Part shown: in pieces, positions 35,146 through 47,651 of the stretch
Position numbering within the stretch: the first letter of the stretch is position 1
Layout: the number at the start of each line of letters is the position of its first letter
Assembly (NCBI GenBank): GCA_038501785.1
Contig: JBAMJR010000180.1
Coordinates: 6,448,001 to 6,512,000 of the forward strand
Source of the DNA: Myoxocephalus aenaeus
Taxonomy: Eukaryota > Chordata > Actinopteri > Perciformes > Cottidae
Direction: 5' to 3'
DNA length: 64,000 bases
The notes under the pieces: model-generated
What the model saw: the letters and a program-made list of their open reading frames with translations, nothing else
The model's database searches: none
Told to the model about the DNA's origin: nothing
Made by a program: the position numbers and the translations under genes

Positions 35146-35786
35146 GCACATGCATGTATAGACTGCGCATGTATATGTGCAGCCGTTCATCTTCAGCTAT
35201 CAATTAGTAAAAATGTTGAATCCACGTTTGTTGAATTCAAACTAGCTAATCCTTTGCAGGTTCAACCTCATTTTTAAAACAATGTTAAAACCCTTAACAT
35301 TGGTTGATATTAATATTAATGGTTGAACCTAACACATCCATATTTTACCTAAATATCCAAAGATCCTCATTTTGGGATTAAATATACTCCACTGGACTAA
35401 ACAGTTTTAAAGTCTAGTTCCTCGTGTAAACTTGGGAATAGACGGCGCCTCTCTCTCCGGGAAAAACTTCTCCATCATCCTCCGTCTCAAATTCAATATA
35501 TTTAAGGGAAATGTGTTGCATCTATAGAGCAAAGTGCAATAAACGCACAAGAACTTTGGAACAGTGATCTGCCGTGTTGACAATATTAAATGTCAAACTG
35601 TTTTAAGATGGTTTGTTGTTTCGGGGATATTTCTTATTTAAAGCAACAGATTGTAGCACTGCGTCGAAGACAAATTTCCCCTCGGGGACAGTAACTTTTA
35701 TCCATCTATTGTCCACCTGTTAGGTGTATGAAATATGATGTTATATTCCAAATGACTACATCTGATCCCTCTCATTGCTTATTAAC

Positions 35787-35811
35787 GTGTGTGTGTGTGT
35801 GTGTGTGTGTG
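35787..35811. repeat. (GT)n microsatellite
   Basis: About 12 GT units in the intergenic region. Confidence 0.95.
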
Positions 35812-37550
35812 GTGACGTAAAGTGGATGATCTTGACTCAACACAGTGGTTCTTTTGATTATGTCAACAACTTGAGAAAACAGCTAATTATTATTATTATT
35901 ATTGTCCCCCTTTTTCACCCCATACCTGTTGAGACAGACGAAGGAAAACGACTGTCAATCAAAGCTCAAATTTGGGAAGGGATGAGATGTGGAATTTTGG
36001 TTTGAGAAAACAAATAAGCATCGTCAAGGTGTGCTTTTGTTTTTGGTAAATGTTTCTGTGACATGAAAACTCTCCGATTACATACATGTTCAAAGCCAAA
36101 CATGTGTTTAACTGTGAAGCCTCACATTTATAATTGCAATTTACATGTCTGGAAATGGGATAATTACTGTGAGGATTTCTGTTCCCAACATCGCTCTTCT
36201 GAATATAAGACAGATGGAACCAGCCAGACCAGCAACAGGCACGAGTGAAGGCGAAGTGTCCAAGTTCTTTTAAACTACCACCTTTTTAAAAGAAATAAAG
36301 AACGATGAATCTGAAAGACGGCGCTGCTGCAGCACACCTGCCTAAATAGACTGGACCAGGTAATTGGACTGTGCCATGCTACCACAGGCAGAGGGGTGTT
36401 CTCAGCAGCCAGTGCATCTGAGGAGACCCTTCAATCAACCATGGACATCGTATAAAACCTGCAGTTGGAAGATGGATCAGCAGTGTCTCTTGTTTCATAG
36501 AGCCCTCACTTATGTTGCACTTATTTATTCTTTTTTTTACACTTTATTTTTTGCCTTTTCACCGCAAACAGAAAACATATATGAAAAACAAACAATAATA
36601 ACTACAACAAAAAGGGTCTGGTTTGCTCTGTCCTCTCAAAAACATGACAAATCCTGAGAAACATTCAAGTGTTTCTCATCTTGTTCTATTGTTGACGTGT
36701 AAACATCGACCATTTCTCCCACATTGCTCCTCTTGAGCTCTTATTCTGTGGGTTAACAGTTCCATCTCATATATTTCAGTCACAATTTTCAACCATCCAT
36801 CTTGTGATGGTGGTTCTATTGTGTGCCATCTCTTTGTAATAGCTGTTTAGCTGCTAGCAGAATTTTCAGCAGATATCTGTCTTCCCTTAACACAGTATCT
36901 GTTGTCATATTACCAAAGTAGAGAAACATACAGCACTTAGGTGTGTCATAGCCCAGAATTTTGACAATAACCATATGGACATTTTCCCCAGAACTAATTT
37001 ATTTTTATGTGTCACTTTGTTCTGATGTTGTTCCCCATTGTAATGCTTGTAAATATTAATATATGTACAGTGGTCAAAAAGTAGACATTCGTCTTAGATC
37101 AATGCCACATTAGGAACACTTGAAGATGGCACACTTGCATATATGTTTTGTGGAAATGTAAATGTAAAAGCATCACAGCATAAGGAAGCACCCCATCATA
37201 TTACAGCCAATTGAAAAGATGGACAAATAAAACTGCAAAAGTGTGTTTTTAATTCATCCTGTTTTTATTTATTTTTGTATTTAATAAAAGACTTAATTGG
37301 TTCAGCCTCACTATTTAAATAGATCAGTAAATAAATCAGAAATTTGTTTGGGGACTTTATCGTTTAAAGAGGTGAAACATGTTGAAACTCATCATGCATC
37401 TTAGAAGAATGTTCCAATTATCAGAATCATATTTGTTCTTTATGTAGGCATAAAAGGAATCTGTCTAAATTTTTTGTCCACAGACAATTCATTAAACAAA
37501 AAAACAAAGTAGAACAAAGCTAAGCATGAAGATGTAACTACTATGTACAC

Positions 37551-37557
<7 letters not shown>

Positions 37558-37633
<76 letters not shown>
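37558..37633. repeat. (AT)n microsatellite, long
   Basis: About 36 uninterrupted AT units. The tract is self-complementary and could extrude as a hairpin. Confidence 0.97.
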
Positions 37634-37635
<2 letters not shown>

Positions 37636-38147
37636 ATAAAAACAAAATCATTTATGATGAAATGGAAATAATACTGTATGATGACAGCTGTTGCCATGCA
37701 ACAACACGATCCTGCTCTAAATTAGAAGTTTAATTGTCGCTCAAACTTGAAACTCGTTCATGGACGCCGTGCTGCGGTTGCCCTCTGACCCTAAACTGTT
37801 CCAGTGGGTGAAAGTCTGACGATGGGGTTCCCTACTGGCATCAATAGATCCTAATTTGATTTATAAAGTATTTTTCAATCCTCAGAAACTGTTTTGGATT
37901 TTTTTAAAGTGTCCCACTGAAGGTTGACTGATATTAAACTGGAACAAAGCCACAGAGGCGGGTTGATGCCAGAGAAAACATGGAGAACATTAAGGATAAG
38001 ATAAAGGGAGTGGAGCTTTATTTAATCAGCCTTGTGTTTTCCCATTACTCTGCTGACGTTTATGTTTCACTCCATCAGTGCACATCTCACCGTACACGAC
38101 TGCAGGACAGTAAGCAGCAGCACACAATGCTTCTCAGAGTATTGCTT

Positions 38148-38149
38148 TA

Positions 38150-38180
<31 letters not shown>
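38148..38180. repeat. (ATT)n microsatellite
   Basis: Eleven ATT units. Confidence 0.95.
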
Positions 38181-38182
<2 letters not shown>

Positions 38183-40203
38183 GGGGAATAAAATGAACAT
38201 AGTTAATAATGATCCATGCTATTTGGCTCTCTATCTAAGTAAATAGTGTAAACATCTAGAGAGGCAAGACAATCAAGCAAAGTAAGGACTCAGATAATAA
38301 TATAAATACAATTGAGAGTTTTAAATAATTGGATTTAAGACGTTATTAGCTGTTGTTGAAATAATGCACTTTCAAACAGCAGTAATTGAATAAACAAATC
38401 ACATATAAAATCATAGGAAACAATGCTTTTGTATGTTTTCTCATTCATTTTCTGTCACTTTTCATTTGGATTTAAATATAAATTGGTGTCTTCCTCTTTT
38501 CACTGCGTGTATATTTGATTTATTTGAAGTATTTTTGCTCGGGTAGAGCATTACTTTCTGTATCTGTGTCTGGTAACAGGCAGCTGTTGTTGCTTCAGTC
38601 TGCCTCTAGGTTGCAGTGTTGAATTATGATTCCAAGTTCACCTTTTGAAGTCTGTTTATTCTTTTGAACGCCACTATTTCATTGCAGATTATTCAAGTGT
38701 TCGCCCACTGTTCTGCAAACTGACGGTCCAATCACTGATAGGCAGTGTTATCAACACTCAAAACAAGTAAATTACAGTTTTGACTCAATTGATGGCTCCA
38801 CAGCCATAAAACACCTTCAAAGTGACGACTGTGGCAGATAATCATTAAAGATGACACTCTGAATGACAGGACAGCGCAATAAACCGCCACTATGATGGAT
38901 TTAAGAGAGGTCTTTTTATGTTTTTTTCATTTTATATTTGGCCCAGATGTTAATTTGAGTGGACTGCGTCTTTAATTGACTTGACGAGCGTTTTGTCGCT
39001 TGAAGAGATCACAGGGAGTTTGATTCCCCAGACGCAGATTTAGTCTAATCCTCGACTCAAAAGCATCTTCGCTCTCTGTCTGTCATCGCGGTTCAACGAG
39101 GGGAACTGGAGGTGTGAGAGACTTCAGGGCCAAAGGGGCAAAAAATCAGTCCAGGAAACCACACGCTTTGATTTACATTGATCCTGGTCACTTTGATTGA
39201 TCAGCTGGTTAGACTGTGAATTAACCACTTTGATTGTTAATTGCCTCGGGGCTCTCTGGTTGTATTGATCCTCTGTGGATAGTGAAGAGTATTGTTGTTG
39301 GGTGAAATTGTAAAGGAATCAGCTTTTATCATTTGTCACTGGACGTGGACACAAGTTTGTTATTCACATTAATCATAAGGGTCTGTTTGGGAGCCCTCTT
39401 TAACAGCTTGATACTTCACGACTTTTCCTAAATTTTACGAGAGTTATTAATAAACGTGAGCCCTCGTAAAAAGTGATTTACGTCAGCTGGAAAAGCTGGA
39501 TGAACACAATGAATGCATTGCGCTCCATAACTCTGCGTTTTATTGACAGAATGTAAAACGCAGCACTATCCTCCTAAATCTTAAAGTACATTTCAGTTAA
39601 TCCTCAAATACTTAATGTCAGGTACATTTATTCTCCTTTGAAATATCTCCTGGCATGAAACAAGGAAGATATACTGTATATGTGTGCATGTAAGATATAC
39701 AAAATCCAATATGTCCTTATTGGATGTGAAAACTATAGTTTATTTTAACAGAAATGTCAGTATTTTGTCACCTTCATAGAAATGTGAAAGCTCAGTTCAC
39801 TTTTATACATATTGAGTTTTAATAAAGTAAGAGAAAAGCAAAAGGGTTTAATAATCAACAGGATTAAATCTGCTTCCTTGTTGTTGTTGTTTTTTACTGG
39901 ATCGGTGAAAAAGCACCTGTGATGTGGTTGCTCACACGTTTGTGAATTTTCTAAATATATTTGGCATTTATCGGCAAAAAAAAAATGCACAGTTAAGATT
40001 CCATAAGTCGTATTGAAGTGCAATATCTTGGCCTTCGCGTTATCGTTCCAGAAGCTGAAAGTAGTTTTTTTTTCCTCTGCAGTGCTGAGGAGGCAAGAAG
40101 GTGAGGCTGCATCCCTCCGTCTGCTCCAAGGACAGACGGACAGACACACATCTCACCACAGACAGACGAAGGAAAGACAGGAATTCAATCACACACTACA
40201 GAG

Positions 40204-40225
40204 CCCCCCCCCCCCCCCCCCCCCC
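40204..40225. repeat. Poly-C tract (22 C)
   Basis: An uninterrupted run of 22 cytosines, followed by pyrimidine-rich sequence to about 40550. Confidence 0.95.
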
Positions 40226-40703
40226 AACCACATTTCCCAATATATTCTCCACTCCTCCCCCACTGCCCCTTTATCATTTTCTCTCATTCTTTTTTTTCAT
40301 CTTTTTAAGTCGCTTCATTTCAGATGCATTCATACATTTCCAATATCTTTATGTATGAGTCTGCCTCCCTCCCTCCTTCCCTCCTCACCTCCCCATGCCC
40401 CTTCCTTCCCTCTCCCCACCATGTTCTATCTCTCCCTCTTTCTTTCTCTTCATCCCAACCTCGCCTCTCTCAGAGCCTCCCATCCGTATTTCTGTCTCCC
40501 TTCTTCCCTATCTTCCTCCCTCCTTCCTTCCCTCCATCCCATTACTGTAATCCATCACTCTCCCATCAGCCACCATGCAAACAGGCCTCCTGGTTACCAT
40601 AGCAACCACCTCAAGGCCCGGCAGTGTGCAGCTCACCTCTGATTGGCTGGCAACGCCGAGGCAGTCTCAGTCTGTCTGGGAGATGTGGTAATTGGCTGGG
40701 AAG

Positions 40704-40704
<1 letters not shown>

Positions 40705-40783
<79 letters not shown>

Positions 40784-40919
40784 TACAGTATTCACACATT
40801 GACATACAGTATGCACAGCCTTGCACATGCACAAAAACACACATAAACACACTTGTGCTTACTCTGGGCCTAAATAAATATACATACACATATTCTATTG
40901 GGTGGAAAACACATACACA

Positions 40920-40954
<35 letters not shown>

Positions 40955-41101
40955 ATAGTGCATAAAAATCCTCAGAGATATGAAAGGGGGACTGGGGTCA
41001 GAGTAATGAAGCTCATAAGAAGATGGGGGCTCTAGGCAGTGTGTGTGCGTGTGCATCGACTGTACAGTGTGTGTGTGAAAGTGCATGCTTGGGTGCATGC
41101 A

Positions 41102-41175
<74 letters not shown>
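40705..41175. repeat. Cluster of CA arrays followed by an opposed TG array
   Basis: (CA)n at 40705-40780 and 40923-40952, then (TG)n at 41104-41175 within 500 bp. The two types are complementary when read on one strand and could pair over a 150-320 nt loop. No gene was found here. Confidence 0.9.
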
Positions 41176-41180
<5 letters not shown>

Positions 41181-42230
41181 GTCACACTGGCGTTTGTGTG
41201 TGGGTTTCTGTATGCACAGGATGGCGGGGGGTTGGGGGTGTAGTGCAGGATTTTGGATAAGGTTGGAGCTCTGCCAAAGGATGGATGGAGGAATTGGTTT
41301 TTGCAGAGTGTATTGTTAAAAATACCTATATTCCCCCAAGGAACCAAGTGTGCACTAGGTGTTTTTTTTATGGCTTCTTGAAGGAAGCAGGGAAGGGAGA
41401 AAAAAAATGGAATTGTTGATCAGCTTGACTTCACCCTGCTGCTGTTGCTCAGCCAGGTCTGGCCAACACAGCAGCTATGATGAATGTCTCATCTCCAGGA
41501 ATACATCACAAATAGCAAACCTGTACCTGCCCTGAATAGCAAAGTGGGTTCTCTTCTGCAGTGTTGTGTTTTGAAAACAATTGCGGACAACAGGGTTCTT
41601 TTGTGCCCCATTCACAGTTTTTCAGGCCAGCCACAAAAGCAAAACAACGCTGTCCCCTTTAAGCTTTTGTCAATCCAAAGTCAATTTCTTCCTTTTTTTT
41701 CAAACTCATGAAAAGGTTAGAATATTTGTCGAGTGCTGTGCAAAAAAAAAAAGAAAAGAGAAGGGTTTCTAGTGAATGTGTTGAAATTGAAAATGATAAT
41801 TAGTTATTCACAGACTTTGAACACACGGCTTTGATAGATTTTTATCTACATTGTGAAAAGAGGAAGAGATGGTCGGTAATTCAAGCCCACAAGTAAAAGT
41901 GCATGTAAGGTAAGAATTGTGTGGGCGAGAAAGTCGTCTCTACCCGGAAAAAAATAGAAGTTAAACTAGTGCGCTGCCCTAGTTGGCAACAATACAGACA
42001 CCCAGACAAGCAGACTGGAGCAAATAAATGCACACGCACACCCACACACAATGACAACACAAAGGTAGAGGTCATTTTTCAATCTCATCTTTTTAATGGA
42101 AAAAAAATGAGTCAAGGGAAGAGAGAAAAAACTGGGATAATTGATAAAGTCGGATGAATTCACAGAGAATGACTGACAGCAGTGATGACAGCAATGCGGT
42201 CACAGTCCACATTTCAAAGCATTCCCAGGT

Positions 42231-42233
<3 letters not shown>

Positions 42234-42280
<47 letters not shown>
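42234..42280. repeat. (AG)n microsatellite
   Basis: About 23 AG units. Confidence 0.95.
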
Positions 42281-42284
<4 letters not shown>

Positions 42285-43304
42285 AAAAGGGTGGAGGGAG
42301 TGGGGGTTAAAAAATGTCCAGGAAGATTTCATCTTCCTCTCAAGGTAAAAAATACAAATTAAAAACTCATCTTTATCCAGTGTTGTTCACAACAGACAAT
42401 CACGTTGAAAAAAATGTTGTAGATTAAAAATAAACAGTGCACCCGCACTCACACACATACATACTTACAATTAGTTTCTTAATTTTGAGAAATGAAGAAA
42501 GAAAGAAAAAGTGCAAGCAAGATCACGGAACGACAATTTACAAGAGAGAGAGAGAGCCTCGAGCGGCCCGAAGTCTCAACCCTCCGGCCGAGCCCCCCCC
42601 CCAAACGGCCTAAAATGGGGGTAGAGTTGGGGGTAATGGCGTCAACTTGAGGCCTGGAGGTTCCTGGTGCAGCTTTGTTTGACCCCCGATCCCCCATCAT
42701 CATTATCATCATCACCACCAGCTTGGTTTGTCCATTTTTACAAATAATCACACTGACACCTACCCTTCCAAAACCCCAACATGGCTGCCCCACCCTCCCC
42801 AGATAGTACAATCAAAATGAGTTGTGACTCCACCAAGCGTCTCCTATTAAGTATCAGGAAAGCTCCCAATATAAAGGTTTTTCAGTCACCATCAACATCA
42901 TCATCATCATCGTCGTCGTCCATCCAACACACAAGCATTTCTGATATTGATTACGGATCATCATCAACATCCATTTCATCGTCAAACACGCTTCAAGAGG
43001 TGATTGGATAATGGAAATAATTTTTTTGGATTGGATACTACTGTTGTTGTTGGCGAATATAACACTGACTTAACACACTGCAGAATGAAACAGCGTTTCC
43101 TTTATCCAAGTGCCTTGTGGGAAATGTGTACACTTAAGTACACTGTTGCTGTCTGTACTCAGCCCTCTGACCCTCTACAGTGCTTCGCCATGCAAGTGGG
43201 CCCACCGAGAAGAAAATGTCTGCTGAATAATAATAAAAATAATAACAATTCACTATTTTGGTTCGGTTTGCTTTTCTCTGACCTTCCAGTAATCGTAAGT
43301 GGTA

Positions 43305-43307
<3 letters not shown>

Positions 43308-43357
<50 letters not shown>
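43308..43357. repeat. (CA)n microsatellite
   Basis: About 25 CA units. Confidence 0.95.
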
Positions 43358-43363
<6 letters not shown>

Positions 43364-44456
43364 GCCGCGCACATACACACAGAGGCATGAACACAATTGG
43401 GAAGCAAATGCAGCCACGCTGTGCAAAATGTGAAAAGACCCAGATTACAAAACCAAACAAAGAGGCGAAGGGGAAATGAACACAAGTTAAAGGTTATTTC
43501 TCTTCATTAAAAAAAAAAAAAAAAAAAGCAATACTGACAATATCAAAATATGAAATCAGAACCATTTCAGGTTGTCATTCATGCATCAGTGGAGTCACAT
43601 TGAATCGAGGGGTAGCACAGTATTTGCACCTCACGTCTTTTTTGTATCAGATGGCAAACACAATTTACAGTTCAGGTACATTCTCGCGAGCCATCTGATC
43701 TTGCGAGTTTCCATTCAGAGACATGATGCAGCATTATAACAAAATATATGTCAAAACAAAACAGACTGAATTTGATCATACTTTGATATGTAGGCCGACA
43801 CAAGAATATGAAATACTGTATGAAATGACCATTTGTTGCCCTTGATTTAACCCCCCTATTTACAGCTATTGTCTCCAAACTTAAAGCTCACACCTCATTG
43901 GATGGATGCCGTCTCTATACTATCAAATCATTCAGAAATGTTGAAAACAACCTCCTAACTCAGCACTCGCACTTCAGCTATCTTGTAATGTGCCCGTTAA
44001 AGTTGCCTTGAGAAGTCCAGTTTAACTGGTTGAGGATAACATAATGGGCCTTTGGGTTAAAAGAAGTGCAAGCTCACAAATATACATGCTGGCAGGCTGA
44101 CTCGATTAATCCCATTATGACAAAATCAACCTGAACGTTTCAGCTTGGTCTTCAAATGCTAATTTATTCTAGCCTACTGGATGATAAGTGGCAGATAGCA
44201 GATGTTCTCTTTTTTTCACAGTACCTCTCACCAAGTTTCACTCTCCAGAACTCATGTTTTGCAGGACACAAAGGTATAAAAAAACAAAACTGGTTTAATT
44301 TGGTGAGAAACAGAGTTAATACTCATGTAACCCATACAACTTGGCACATTACTTTTACACCACTTGGTTCCCTCGCCAAGCCAAAAGATAAAAAGTGATG
44401 ATGTTATTTCAGCTAAAGCTTCTGTATGTCGCTGAACCTGAACAGTATCCTCATGC

Positions 44457-44925
44457 ATTTTTTCCACTGCATGGTACGGCACGGCTCTACTCAGCTCAAC
44501 TTGCTCTTTTAGTTTTCCATGAGCAAAAGTTGTGGTTGGAATCTATGTACCATAAAGGTCGGGTTACAAGCCGCTCCTACCTCCAGTCAGTGTCCCCATT
44601 GTAGCAAGCTAGGAGCAGCGCTAGCTAGCGCTGCTGCTGCTACTGCCCGCGTCCCCCTCTGCCCAAGCCTGGTCCTGCTACCTTTGGTGGTTTTCGGGGA
44701 GCTAGCGGAAGTTAGCGGAGAGCTAGCGGAGAGCTAGCGGAAGTTAGCGGGGAAGTAACGGAGCGCTAGCAGGAGCCTCAACTGGCTACAGCGGGGAGCT
44801 AACGGGGACACTGACCGAAGGTAGTAGCGGCTCGTAACCCGACTTTTACGGTACCTGGTACTTTTACTTTTTTTGGGGTACATCTCGGTTGAGGTTTCAG
44901 GCAAGATGAGCCGATACTGGTTGGA
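44457..44925. mobile_element. MITE-like inverted-repeat element
   Basis: The left part (about 44549-44607) and the right part (about 44795-44860) are imperfect inverted copies: GTCGGGTTACAAGCCGCTCC against its reverse complement with GTCGGGTTACGAGCCGCTAC. Outer ends carry TTTTCCACTGCATGGTAC on the left and a decayed relative on the right, a pattern common in fish genomes (recalled). The centre has a GCTAGCGGA-based tandem repeat (44699-44775). Target duplications were not resolved. Confidence 0.6.
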
Positions 44926-45649
44926 ATTAAAACACTGCAGAACATTGTTTGGTCTGTGAGAATCGTCACTAGCGCCACACGGGACATCCTGCACAAACAT
45001 GTACATTTCTACATGGCTAAGCCTCCGTCAATAGCGGCCGCAATTCTTTTAATTCAATTGACATATATAAAAAAATGGCAGCCTGTGCGTGCAGACGTTT
45101 CTGTGTTTGGTTGCCGATGAAAAGATTCAGCGGGTGTCAGATCAGCGGAGTAGTAATGAAAGTCGAGCCGAACCATGCAGCAGAAAGAAGCCTTTTTTGG
45201 TGCTGCTATGACTGTTTTGATCTAAATGTACAGTGGAGAAGTGGATTAAGTTAAGGGAGTGGTTTAGTGCCTGTTAAAAGCCACCGTCAAGGAGAAAAAT
45301 GTTGAGTGTTTGATCCTAAAAGGCCATATCGCTTTAAGCCAGTAACAAAAAGCTCAGCCTCTTTGCTAACATAAAATCAATTACCCGCGACACAGTCAGT
45401 GTGTTGTAGTGATATTTATCCAAGATGTGTTGTCCTAAATGTTATAAACTAATATGAGAGGGTTGTGAAAAAAAAAGGAGGAAAAAGGAATATAAAATGC
45501 ATAAGTTACTATTAAGTTAATGATTTTAAATGGAATTGCAAATGGCAAGGAGATCATAATTGAAACTTGACTCAATTATGAAACTTTAATGCATATTCAC
45601 TTTTTTTGCCAGGAGTTACATACTCGTATCTCGTAGCTGTCTGATAAAT

Positions 45650-45895
45650 ATGAAGCTTCATCCAGGAGACAGTTAGCATAAAGATCGGAAGCAGCTAGCC
45701 TGGCTCTGTCAACCTAGGTGTCTGGTCTATATCTCGTTTGTTTAATCTGTGCGAAACCAAAAGGGTAAAAGTGGCAAGCTATTTATTTTTTTACGAGGGG
45801 TTATGCGTGGCACTATTTCTTGGCGGGCACAGTGACTTCCTGGAGTTACTGCCAAGAAATAGTCCGTCGCATAGCCCTCGTAAAAACCATAACTT
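45650..45895. mobile_element. Non-autonomous fish repeat with a strong hairpin
   Basis: The sequence CAGTTAGCATAAAGATCGGA and AGCTAGCCTGGCTCTGTC belongs to a very common teleost repeat (recalled). At 45789-45890 two arms of about 38 nt are near-perfect inverted copies (TTTTTACGAGGG... and ...CCCTCGTAAAAA, sharing ACTATTTCTTGGC), separated by a loop of ~25 nt. The outer boundaries are uncertain. Confidence 0.6.
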
Positions 45896-47513
45896 GTTTT
45901 TTGGTGGAGTTTTACACTTTGAGTATCGCGTTAATTGCTCAATCTACGTCTTTAACACTTGCTGATCTTGACTCAGGACGTCAGTGTCAAGACGTGAGCC
46001 TTGTAACTTGCAAAACAATGACTTTGAACAGGTTAATGTGGACTTTCCTTACATTCACATCACCCTCATGCCACTCAAATCCTCTCACAGACACCACCTA
46101 GCATGGAGCTACAGCTACTGTAGTGCTCAGATAAACCCACACAAACAGACTAACAGGCACACACAGAGTTTAAAACACACCCAGTTTGGCCAAAATAGTT
46201 CATATCACAAACACATTATTGCGAATTAAGTGTGCTTTTTTTTCCCATTTCAACTAAAAGTCTTTAAAAACAATTCAAATAACGACATGCAAATGAAAAA
46301 AAAAATGTAAATAAAAAAAGGAATCATAAAAAATAAGTTTTTTTACAAAGTTCTGCATTGTCCACACGTCAATCCTACATTCTTAACACACAGGTAATAC
46401 ACACCAAGCACCAGCAGTGTTTCAGTCTCGCATTGGCCTCACAGTCATTGTTTCATAGAAGGGCGATTAAATGTCAGGTACAGGATTTGTGAGCGATGCT
46501 AAGCCTAAAATGTCATTTTTAAATACACTGTTTTGATCGACTGATTAGAGAACAATCCGTCTCTCCTCCCGTCCGAGGATCACATCCGAAACACGATAAA
46601 AATCTTCGGCGCCGATCCCAAGAATGCATCGTTAATGTGTGGACACCCCATGCAAGGAGAAAGGAGACACGGTGAGGTCAAAGATGGTCTGAGTTCCTGG
46701 CCAGATGCTCGTTGTTCCATCTCCGTGAGGGGGAAAGTTCTTTTTGAAGAGTGCGTGGATAGAGAACCAGCCTGAATTCTGTACAATTCCCTCCCTCCCT
46801 TTGTCTGCAGCGAGCCCTGCAGACAAATAGTGGGGCAGAGTTCAACGTCTCAGCTCAGTACAGGGTAAAAGGACAGAGGGAGTAAATGAAATTTTGGTTA
46901 GGTGTATATTTCACAGTTGGCTAACACTGAAACCTGCTGCTCCGCGGTTATCCAGGGTATTCCAAGCCCTGTCCTCAGCCTAACACCTATCCGTCTTATT
47001 AATTCTCACTCACTACTTGACTGAGTTGCAGCTGAAGATCATTAGGGCTCTTCCGAGGGCCCTTAAGAGGGTTCTTGTGGAGCGGTATACCTCTGAAGTG
47101 CTCTTGGCAGGCTGGAGTGTGTGTGTCTCGCTAGCAAACGTATTGCCAGCTGATGAATTCCTACTCAGGAAGGGGTGGAGGTGGAGGTGGGGGCCGGGGT
47201 CAAGCATCGGGGCATGTGTGCGTGACCACGAAAAAAAGGACGGAGGTCGGAGGTCGGAGGTCGGTCCTGCGGCTAGAGAGACGTTCAAGAAAGGGTGCAG
47301 CGCTGCGGGTGCTGTGTGCTCAGTCGTGTCAGAGGTCACCGGGACGGATTGTGGAGGAGGAAGTGGCGGCGACGAATTGATCAGAGGAGGAGGAGGGGCA
47401 GTGGGTGGGGGGGTTGGGTGGGGTGGGGTCAGCTGAGGCACAGAGAAGGGGTGACGAAGAGGTGGCTTTGGGAGAGGATGAAGGGCCGAGAGGATGAGGC
47501 GCAGCTCCGCGGA

Positions 47514-47586
47514 TTAAGTGAGGGTGATGTAGGCTGAGGCCTTCTCCTTCAAGTGTCTCAGACACAGATGACAGCTCCAGCTCCCT

Positions 47587-47651
<65 letters not shown>

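Larger units (their letters stand above)
33872..47513. other. Long region without a recognised gene
   Basis: No open frame here shows protein-like composition or a known family. The region holds many microsatellites, the interspersed repeats listed separately, a fish-type repeat at 35001-35145 (CACTCAAAGCGCTTTA..., CATTCACACACTGATG), and AT-rich unique sequence. The part nearest dpf1, perhaps from about 42 kb on, may be its 3' UTR on the minus strand, but no poly(A) site could be chosen with confidence. Confidence 0.55.

Noticed and set aside
40013..40642. 209-codon open frame rich in Pro, Ser and Leu
   Set aside because: Low-complexity translation of poly-C and pyrimidine-rich DNA; no domain, splice context or conservation cue.
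47013..47441. Open frames on both strands just after the dpf1 stop
   Set aside because: They lie in GC-rich, likely 3' UTR sequence, with Pro- or Gly-rich composition and no recognised domain.
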